Source: Glomus cerebriforme (Eukaryota > Glomeromycota > Glomeromycetes > Glomerales > Glomeraceae). Taken from it: 14,474 nt of DNA. The translations under genes were made by a program, and so were the position numbers. Positions 7,676 to 14,474 of this stretch are shown here, in pieces. The number at the start of each line of letters is the position of its first letter. Within the stretch, counting starts at the first letter, position 1. The notes under the pieces were generated by a model. It saw only the letters and a program-made list of their open reading frames with translations, ran no database searches and was not told the DNA's origin. The stretch is taken from contig QKYT01000070.1 in assembly GCA_003550305.1 (NCBI GenBank), positions 1-14,474 on the forward strand, written 5' to 3'.

Positions 7676-9058
7676 ATGGCAAGCCTATCATACAGTCAAG
7701 CAGTGAAAATGACTCCATTGAAAGAGTGTGTGAAAGAGCATGAGAAAGAGCTGAAAGAACGTGAGAAAGAGCTGAAAGAGTGTGAGAAAGAACTGTATAG
7801 CAAAGAATGCGTTGCCCAGAGTATCAACTTTGTTATCGATCAAGCAAGTAAAGAAGTAAATACCTTTAAGGATTTTGAGAGATTTTCCTGCTACTTAGCA
7901 ACAATACTTGCAAGAAAAAAAGAAGTAGTTGCAGTGTGGTTGAGAGTTTTAGCAGGTCACAGTGAAATTCACCTTTCTAAGAACTTCGCTTGGCTCGACA
8001 ACGATGTTAAGTATATTGATAAAATTATGAAGTATCTGAAAGATATATCGAAAGATGTTCCCACGGAATCAAGCAGAACTGAAGGTGCTTTTACTGAAGC
8101 TGTAATGTTATACTGCTCTACTAAACTTGAGTCTAGATTGAAAAAACTTAAGGATTATATTAATAATAATAGTAATAGTAAACACGTTAAATCTTTTAAG
8201 GATTTTTTTTCAACTAATATTGATCATACAGATAGTATGACCATGATGTCCTATGTTTGTAACAAGTATTATAAGGAAGTTAAAGATAAGAGAAATGAGT
8301 CAGATAAGTTTAGCATCCCCTCAGAATTTTTAGAATATATTAAAAAAGTAGGGTCTTATGCTGGGTCTATGATAGGCATTATAGAATGTGCACGTAATAT
8401 ACAATATAAATCACTATTCTCTAATGTTATAGTGATTAAAAGGAATCCTGTTATCATAAATAATCAGCCCATATATTCGTGGAAAAATATTATCAGAAGA
8501 TTTATTGATGAAGACAAATATAAAGAATTCATGGATAAGTGTTTGAACAAGATTAGAGTAACAGAAAGAATGAGAAAAGTATATACTGATAATATCACAC
8601 AACAACAACAACCACTTGATAGCAGTGACATTAAACAACGTATATACTTACATGCAGAAATGAACATATTGGCCTATATTATTGACAATAAAATTAATGG
8701 AAAGGAGTTTATAGCAGTATCTAAAAAATGTTGTTATCTGTGTAAACTTTATATGGATTTTGCACGAGAACAAGGATATGATATTATCATCTCTGAAAAT
8801 TACAAAAAAATATATAGTGGATGGAAACTTCCACATGTAAAAGATAATAACTTCAAGATTAGATCTCTGAGATATATACTAGAAAGTCTTGATCAAATCA
8901 TAAAGAAAAAATTAGAACACTATACCAGAAGTTTGCCGGCAGGTCCTGATAGCAGTGAAAATATCCCAAATCCAAATAATAGTGATGGTGAATATATGGA
9001 TATCCATTTTAAAAAGGTTGACAAAAAACTTAAGAAGTTTACTCTTTTTAATATGTAG
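7676..9058 (+). CDS. OTT_1508-like deaminase-fold protein, 460 aa
   Basis: This is a single-exon protein and the only intact gene in the window. Residues 20-40 are three heptads (KEHEKEL, KEREKEL, KECEKEL), predicted to form a short charged coiled coil. Residues 45-300 look helical and are not recognised. Residues 308-312 are a small glutamine run. The C-terminal part carries the zinc-deaminase signature: H326-A327-E328 (zinc ligand and proton-shuttling Glu), SKKCCYLC with C353-x2-C356, and YSGWKLP at 380-386, an order typical of fungal OTT_1508-like deaminases. That family descends from bacterial toxin-type deaminases; substrates of the fungal forms are unknown, and nucleic-acid or nucleotide deamination is only inferred. 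All catalytic residues are present, so activity is plausible. An in-frame TAG at 7661-7663 makes 7676 the first usable ATG. No signal peptide or membrane segment was seen, so the protein is probably intracellular. The Ser/Asn-rich stretch 420-437 looks disordered. Confidence 0.88.
   Translation: MASLSYSQAVKMTPLKECVKEHEKELKEREKELKECEKELYSKECVAQSINFVIDQASKEVNTFKDFERFSCYLATILARKKEVVAVWLRVLAGHSEIHLSKNFAWLDNDVKYIDKIMKYLKDISKDVPTESSRTEGAFTEAVMLYCSTKLESRLKKLKDYINNNSNSKHVKSFKDFFSTNIDHTDSMTMMSYVCNKYYKEVKDKRNESDKFSIPSEFLEYIKKVGSYAGSMIGIIECARNIQYKSLFSNVIVIKRNPVIINNQPIYSWKNIIRRFIDEDKYKEFMDKCLNKIRVTERMRKVYTDNITQQQQPLDSSDIKQRIYLHAEMNILAYIIDNKINGKEFIAVSKKCCYLCKLYMDFAREQGYDIIISENYKKIYSGWKLPHVKDNNFKIRSLRYILESLDQIIKKKLEHYTRSLPAGPDSSENIPNPNNSDGEYMDIHFKKVDKKLKKFTLFNM
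7733..7795 (+). repeat. 21-bp x3 repeat encoding coiled-coil heptads
   Basis: Three consecutive 21-bp units encode KE(H/R/C)EKEL. They differ mainly in the third codon (CAT, CGT, TGT) and at GAA/GAG synonymous sites. Such an array can expand or contract in steps of seven residues without shifting frame, so heptad number may vary between alleles. Confidence 0.85.
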
Positions 9059-9098
9059 AGAAAAAAATGTAATTGCAGGATTAAGGATATATTTTATT

Positions 9099-9104
9099 AA
9101 TAAA
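9099..9104 (+). terminator. Polyadenylation signal of the deaminase gene
   Basis: AATAAA lies 41 bp after the TAG stop codon, followed within 20 bp by an A-rich stretch. The position is right for a eukaryotic poly(A) signal serving 7676-9058. In AT-rich DNA the hexamer also occurs by chance. Confidence 0.5.
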
Positions 9105-9457
9105 GCATAAAAGTTCAAAACAAACCTTTATTTTTCTTGTAAATGAATATAAAGAAATTAGTACCAAATAATAGAGTAAAATTTGTAATGGATATTTGAA
9201 GGGGAAACATCTCGAGCTCTAACCTATAAGATGAAAATTTCCATAGCTACTTTTGCGCTTATTTATTACTACGCTTTCATTTCTATTGAGTATATGCAGG
9301 ATAAATTTCATGCAATTATTTGTTTCTGATACATGATGTTCGTCTAATATTTATTTATTAAGTTTTAATTGATAATTGAAATGCAACTCATAGAATATGT
9401 AACTAGGTTATTCATTAGGGAAATAAACAGAAATTAGCTCGTATTTCCATATATAGT
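9105..9457. other. Intergenic stretch downstream of the deaminase gene
   Basis: No gene or repeat could be supported. Base composition is slightly less AT-rich around 9200-9300 (AGGGGAAACATCTCGAGCTC), but no open frame of note was recognised. Confidence 0.5.
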
Positions 9458-9628
9458 CAGTCCCCTATATAATTATACCTCTCGGAACTGAAAAAAAAGA
9501 TGTGATTATAAAAAACCTATATGATATGAGGTTTTTTTAATAATATTATTAGTAATTTGGGCTAAGCATAAATGTGCTTATAAGGAGGATGTGACTAAAC
9601 AGAGGATGCCTATAGAGGGGGATGACTG
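9458..9628. mobile_element. Candidate small inverted-repeat element (MITE)
   Basis: The left end reads CAGTCCCCTATATAA and the reverse complement of the right end reads CAGTCATCCCCCTCTATAGG. They agree if a 2-nt gap and a few changes are allowed. Inside the right end the motif ATCCYCCTYTATA recurs (ATCCCCCTCTATA then ATCCTCCTTATA on the minus strand). A hairpin AAAAAACCT / AGGTTTTTT lies near 9510-9537. Flanks TATATAGT and TATATATA match at only 6 of 8 positions in an AT-repeat context, so the duplication is unconvincing. Boundaries are tentative. Confidence 0.35.
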
Positions 9629-9639
9629 TATATATATTG

Positions 9640-10111
9640 TCGCATTATCACATCATAAGTGCAACTGTAAAGAATTTTTACAATCAAAGGTCAAATTTAA
9701 TCCACCTGAATACTTTTTACTGAAGTTCTTTTATTTGTTAGCGAATCTATAATATCACGCGGTAGTTATAAAAATCCATGACAATTTGTCACAATCAGTA
9801 TCATGTGTAAAAAATTTTTTATTAATTCAATGATTTTACCCTTTCATTCCTTTCTACTTTGCAAAACTTCTGTGTCAAATAATATGACCAAGCATTTTTT
9901 CTGCCTTATCTTTCATCATACATAACAAAAAAAGGGTTTAATAACTTGAATGACAGTTTCTCTTCACTGTCTAATATACATGAAATACCATTTTCCTCAT
10001 CTGTTACAATCCCTCATACTGTACTTTGTGTTTGCTTTGCATTTATGAAATAGTAAAGACAATCTGAATAGCAACTTGCAAAGCTTTATCTTTTTCAGAC
10101 AGTAGCTTAAT
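9640..10111 (-). pseudogene. Degraded coding fragment, family not recognised
   Basis: The minus strand shows successive coding-like stretches in shifting frames, interrupted by stops. From the 5' side they include SEKDKALQVAIQIVFTIS, then VTDEENGISCILDSEEKLSF running into NPFFVMYDE and SYYLTQKFCKVERNERVKS. After more stops comes LPRDIIDSLTNKRTSVKSIQ. At least two frameshifts and several stops separate them. Amino-acid composition is balanced, unlike the low-complexity translations of the AT-rich surroundings. I cannot name the protein. The adjacent candidate element (9458-9628) may have truncated it. Chance coding-like sequence remains possible. Confidence 0.35.
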
Positions 10112-10226
10112 GTAACATTTTATTATGGTCTTAACCTAAGCATTGATAACACTTCAAATAAAAAAATTACATATATGTTACAATTTGTAATACCAAAATT
10201 TTGCCAAGAAAATTTTTTATTAATAC

Positions 10227-11790
10227 TAAGGTTGCTTGCCAAAATCCATCTGGCCTAACGTGAAATGCCAAAACTCTTATATAGTGTCGAAACTGTAAAA
10301 CTGCAAAACTGCCAAAACTTGCAAAATTGCCAAAATTTGTGAAATCTTTATAATAAGTTTATCTATAGTTTCAGCATAACAAGTAGTAATATTTTATATG
10401 AGTTTCGGCATAGTTTTGCCGTATAATTCAATAAATTTATATGTAATTGAATAATTTATTGTAATTTTTATGTTTATTTAATATTATAATAAAAGATTAC
10501 ATTTCTTTGAAGTAAACTCCATCTTCAAGTTCAGTTTGTCCGAAAAGGTTTAGCAATCTAAAAAAATAAAAAAAGAAACGTTAGTAATATTTCTTTAATA
10601 TTAAAAAACTCTCCTCCTCTTTTTAACTTACATTCCAAGTCCATTTCACCCAAGAAGTTCGGTAACCTAAAAAAAATAGAGAAAGAAACATTAGTAATGT
10701 TTCTTTGATATTAAAAAATCTCCCCCTCTTTTCAACTTACATTTCAAGTCCATTTTGTCTAAGAAATTTGGTAACCTAAAAAAAATAGAAAAAGAAACGT
10801 TAGTAACGTTTCTTTGATATTAAAAAAAATTTTTCACTCTTTCTAACTTACATCCCAAGTCCATTTCGTCCAAGAAGTTCGGTAACCTAAAAAAATAGAG
10901 AAAGAAACATTAGTAACGTTTCTTTAATATTAAAAAAAATATTCCCNCTTTCCAACTTACATTCCAAGTTCANTTTGCCCAAGGAGTCCGGTAATCTAAA
11001 AAAAATAGAGAAAGAAATGTTAGTAATGTTTCTTTTAATATTAAAAAATATATTTTCCCTTTCCAATTTACATTCCAAGTCCAGTTCGCCCAAGAAATCT
11101 GGTAACCTAAAAAAAATAGAGAAAGAAACGTTAGTAATGTTTCTTTAATATTAAAAAAAAATTTTACCTTATTCCAACTTACATTCCAAGTTCAGTTCGC
11201 CCAAAGAGTCCGGTAACCTAAAAAAAATAGAGAAAGAAACGTTAGTAACATTTTTTTAATATAAAAAAAATTTCACCTCTTTCCAACTTACATTTCAAGT
11301 CCAGTTCGCCCAAGGAGTTTGGTAACCTAAAAAAAATAGAGAAAGAAATGTTAGTAACATTTATTTAATATTAAAAAAAGTCTCTCCCTCTTTCAACTTA
11401 CATTCAAGTCGCTTAAGAAGTCCAATAACCTAAAAAAAAATAAAGAAACGTTAATAATATTTCTTTAATATTAAAAAATTCCCCCCTTATAACTTACATT
11501 CCAAATCCAAAGTTCGGCAAACCTAAAAAATAAAATAAAAATTTTTTTTCAGTTTAAAAAAACTGAAAAAAAATATAAAAAAATTTTTTAATAAAAAAAT
11601 TTTTTCAAATGATTATCAAATGATTATCAAAATGCCAAAACTGTATGTATGTCATATGATATACTATATATGCTGAAACACTGAAATAGTTTTAGCAGTT
11701 TTAGCATTTTAGGTAATTTTGTAAAACTAGTTTTAGCAGTTTCGCATATGCTATTCTGCTGAAACCCCTTAGTTTCGGCAAGCAACTTTA
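10227..11790. mobile_element. hAT-like non-autonomous element, 1.56 kb, TSD ATTAATAC
   Basis: The left end reads TAAGGTTGCTTGCC and the reverse complement of the right end reads TAAAGTTGCTTGCCGAAACT. Perfect 8-bp direct repeats ATTAATAC flank it (10219-10226 and 11791-11798). The ends are the same family as the 244-bp element at 309-552, including subterminal GCCAAAACT / AGTTTTAGCAGTTT / AGTTTCGGCA motifs in both terminal ~150 bp. The centre is a tandem array of ten ~110-bp units rather than a transposase. Near 11542-11573 is a perfect 14-bp-arm palindrome (TTTTTTTTCAGTTT and its complement). The element sits about 50 bp beyond the stop codon of the minus-strand pseudogene. The hAT family call is inferred from YARNG-type ends and duplication length. 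Confidence 0.85.
10501..11530 (-). repeat. Array of ~10 palindrome-bearing 110-bp units
   Basis: Units recur every 109-112 bp (ACTTAC landmarks at about 10626, 10735, 10846, 10955, 11177, 11286 and 11396; ATTTAC near 11065). The first unit is divergent and the last is shortened to ~96 bp. Each holds a 25-bp palindrome with arms AAAGAAACGTTA / TAACGTTTCTTT around one G (perfect at 10791-10815, changed by a few bases elsewhere). On the minus strand each unit then has a T-rich tract ending TTTTTTTAG, a 35-nt core (GTTACCGGACTCCTTGGGCG then AACTGGACTTGGAAT), and GTAAGT. Read through without splicing, parts give ELDLECKLE-like peptides. Two Ns (10947, 10973) lie in the array, so copy number in the assembly may be wrong. 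Confidence 0.9.
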
Positions 11791-11844
11791 ATTAATACAT
11801 GCAAAAAATAAATATAAAGGTCAGAACTGAGCCTGCAATACATA

Positions 11845-12943
11845 TTATTTTTTGATAATTTTTTTGATTCTAATCCTCTTGCTAGCTGAAGAACTATCTA
11901 TACTAACATGATCCTTTAATAATCCAATAATTATATCTATTATCCTTTTCACATTGTTTTAGGATTTTCTTTGATGGCAAATTTCATGAAATTAATCTGG
12001 TACTTACTGCCATTTGTACAGTAAATACCATCCAAAGTATACAGTATATAATAAAGTACCACTCTGTGCCAGTAACTACAATACTATAGATATAGTCAAA
12101 ATAATCACTTCCAAATGCTTGATTTGCAATCTGTTTCTTTTTATTTATCTGAAATGTACTTTCAAGCTGTGTTAAATTCTAAGAGATAAAGTACATTATC
12201 CTTTAGTCTTCTTATTTCAAAGCCAATATACTGATAAGATAAACAGACTTACTTATGCATATCCGATTTTAATTATTGTATAGTTTTTCCTCTGTAATAT
12301 AAAGAAGATTTTCTAGACTTTTGATTGTATAATCTACTTAACCTGTTGTGTTTTCACTGGAAATGTTTTTTTACAAAACTATAAATATATCTTGAGTGAT
12401 GAATTTTTTGGCTATATGTGTAATATTGCTGAAATAAATTCACAATGCATCATCTCATTAGCATCAGTCATTGTCTCTACATTTAAAAGTTTTAAGATTA
12501 TATTCTCCATATAGTGATTAAGAGCCTTATTATCATCATTAATCTTCTTGAAGATTGCAAAGAAAAAATAAGGTTAATTAGCTAATTAGTCAGTTCTGAA
12601 AAATTAATTAATTACCCACCAGAAGTAAACTGCTTAATGTTATTATATCTTTCCCATTAACTTTATTTTTATATAATATTTCTTTCAGATCGTTGAGAGT
12701 TTTAAGTAAGAAGTAGTTTCATAACTTCTGGCTAAAACCTTCAGTGAATTCTATAAGTCTTGTTATTAGACTTAATGTAAAACTAATATTACAAAAGTTT
12801 TCTTTAGTTAACTTGAGAAAGTCAGAGTCAGTAATCTCTTTCTTTCATAAAATTTTAAAATAGGTCTCCTTAAACTTCAAGTCCTTCCTTTCCAAATATT
12901 TGATAAATTCCTTTGTATCAAAATACTTAATAATGTCTGACAT
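11845..12943 (-). pseudogene. SAM-like plus nuclease-like gene, disabled
   Basis: Three exons: 12943-12620, 12546-12253 and 12178-11845, separated by 73- and 74-nt introns (GTGGGT...CAAG and GTAAGT...TTAG). The start MSDIIKYFDTKEFIKYLE leads into a SAM-like helical domain (DFLKLTKENFCNISF...LIEFTEGFSQKL, residues about 40-75). Exon 2 includes MTDANEMMHCEFISAIL and VDYTIKSLENLLYITEEK; the D...E-x-K order suggests a PD-(D/E)XK nuclease-like core. Exon 3 has FDYIYSIVVTGTEWYFIIY and ends ASKRIRIKKIIKK-stop. Disabling changes are TGA at 12847-12845 and 12721-12719, a stop plus frameshift near 12414, TAA at 12373-12371, further stops before the second intron, and a frameshift near 12035. I associate this architecture with large Rhizophagus families; that is recollection, unchecked. 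The nuclease call is tentative. Confidence 0.75.
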
Positions 12944-12974
12944 TGTTTTAAAAAAAATTTCTTCCATTATTAAG

Positions 12975-12992
12975 GTGGGTAAAGTGGGTAAA
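12975..12992 (-). promoter_or_regulatory. Tandem TTTACCCAC upstream of the pseudogene start
   Basis: Two perfect, directly abutting copies of a 9-mer (GTGGGTAAA on the plus strand, TTTACCCAC on the minus) end about 30 bp upstream of the minus-strand ATG at 12943. It is the only GC-rich spot in the leader, and its placement suggests a core-promoter or transcription-factor site. No family match is claimed. Confidence 0.35.
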
Positions 12993-14474
12993 GAAGCTTA
13001 TGAAAACATGATTTTTATATATGTAAGTTTGTGTTTATAAAAAAATATGCAACTTGACTGCAATATTTTTGGTTTTTAATTTAAAAAAAAATGATAAATT
13101 TTTTTGTATCAATTTATAATGCTTTTGCCTAATATATATGCAATTAAAATATAGTACAGAATTGTCAGCTGATTATATTACATCATTACACATGATATTT
13201 TTCAAGATTTATGACAAGAATATAATATATGCTTTATTTAAGAAATAAAAAAAAAATATTACCAGAGTAACTGATACATAAAAAATTAAAATAGTTCACT
13301 TTATATAATACAGAAAATTATTATAATAGGGATATATAGTAATATGAAAATATTCTGCTTTAGGATCCTCAGTAAAATAATCAGAAAAAGAGTCTTTATA
13401 TATATACATTTCCTTTTCAATAAATAATGCTTCCAGCTTGAATTATACAAATTTTGAAAGAAATATCATTAAATAGTACTCTCAACCTACTTTAAATTGC
13501 AGTCTGAAGTTTAAAAGAACCTTTATTTTTATGAATTATACATAATCACTTGTATTACTTTAATGCAAGAAATATTCATAAGCTTTCCTATAGAAATAAT
13601 AAGATAATTGAGAGTAATGTTTTTATTATTTCAATTCCTAAATGCAATAATCCATAATGAGTATTTTTTACTCTCATGCATATATAACTTCTTCTATATA
13701 CATATTTTATTTTTGCATTATTTTTATGGGAATAATTTTTGCAAAAAATTGGGTGAACTTCTATATATCGTTATATGCTTTATATCTACTGAGAAAAAGT
13801 TAAGGAGATATAAAACATGATTAGCAATATTATATGATACTAAGAAAGCTTTGAAAGCACATGCAAATAAAATTCTTATACCTTTTCATATGTAGATTTA
13901 ACCTGCAAGACATATAGTATAGTTAGTTTTATATCTGACAATCTCAAAATTACAAGTTCTTCAACCCTTTATAACATATACTTTTGTTATCACTATTTAT
14001 TTATAGAGTAAGTCCTATATTGTATATAGACTTTCTTTCACATTTTTATCATATTTGTTTAGAAAAAAAAAATAAAGATTAATCTATTTTCTTTTTTAAA
14101 TATATATGCAAAAATTAATATATCATACAGACCCGTCTAATGATCTATTCCTAGTAAGAAAAATTGTATACTGAAAATATACTGTAAATATACTGAAATA
14201 TAAGGATATTTAAATATGNATTTAAGCATATTATAAGTATTATTTAAGCATAATTTTAGTACATTNCTTATAAGATAATTATACTNATAAATAATACTAG
14301 AAATATACTTAAATTAGGTTTAAATTATCCATATTTGATATAAAAATAATCCATAAAATATTCTTAAATTTTACCCATTTAAGTATATTTTAAGTGTAAA
14401 ATATATCCTTATTTTATTATTAATATCTACTTAAAAAAAATAAAATAAAAATGAATTTGCTATATAATTTATAA
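12993..14474. other. AT-rich stretch without recognisable genes
   Basis: No gene, RNA or element with clear ends was found. The 70-codon open frame at 13608-13820 is Phe/Ile/Tyr-rich, as expected from chance translation of AT-rich DNA. At 14166-14201 AATATACTGNA repeats about four times. ATAAGGATAT at 14200-14209 and its complement at 14403-14412 bound an AT-rich stretch with many TTTAAGYATA motifs, possibly a worn foldback element. Three Ns fall in it. Confidence 0.5.

Noticed and set aside
9510..9537. Hairpin followed by T run resembling a rho-independent terminator
   Set aside because: The genome is eukaryotic by introns and poly(A) signals, and the hairpin lies inside a candidate inverted-repeat element.
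10887..11093. Minus-strand 68-codon open frame with ELDLECKLE repeats
   Set aside because: It is read-through of two satellite units, includes N bases, and crosses splice-like sites. It is explained by the tandem array.
13608..13820. 70-codon plus-strand open frame
   Set aside because: Phe/Ile/Tyr/Leu-rich translation typical of AT-rich noncoding DNA, with no family resemblance, promoter or neighbouring exon.

Overview
The window reads as accessory, transposon-scarred DNA from a very AT-rich fungal genome. The best fit is an arbuscular mycorrhizal fungus (Glomeromycotina, Rhizophagus-like). The reasons are short GT-AG introns of 60-76 nt, AATAAA-type 3' ends, an OTT_1508-like deaminase gene, a SAM-like plus nuclease-like pseudogene of a type I associate with that group, and many small inverted-repeat elements. 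Scattered Ns (6626, 10947, 10973, 14219, 14266, 14286) point to a draft assembly. The organism call is inference; no marker gene is present.

Only one gene looks intact: a 460-residue, intronless, plus-strand protein (7676-9058) with an N-terminal charged heptad repeat and a C-terminal zinc-dependent deaminase-fold domain (HAE at 326-328, C353-x2-C356). Everything else coding is decayed. A six-exon plus-strand gene (2733-5208) keeps five introns in correct phase but carries 23 in-frame stops and only about three frameshifts. A three-exon minus-strand gene (11845-12943) starts with a SAM-like domain. Two shorter coding-like fragments lie at 1904-2288 (plus) and about 9640-10111 (minus).

The spaces between are occupied by non-autonomous inverted-repeat elements. 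Three have ends matching the hAT pattern and clean target-site duplications: 309-552 (inserted in a tandem repeat whose neighbouring copy gives the empty site), 1580-1823 (CAAAT-rich filler), and 10227-11790 (filled by ten ~110-bp tandem units, each with a palindrome and a splice-site-like 35-nt core). A fourth, 6854-7558, has arms of about 95 bp and ends 118 bp upstream of the deaminase start codon. A weaker candidate is at 9458-9628 and an isolated ~60-bp palindrome at 5896-5956.

There is no operon or pathway to describe. The picture is one preserved, possibly element-promoted gene surrounded by stop-riddled gene relics and small DNA transposons. The last ~1.5 kb (12993-14474) holds only AT-rich low-complexity sequence. 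I saw no tRNA, rRNA or CRISPR array.
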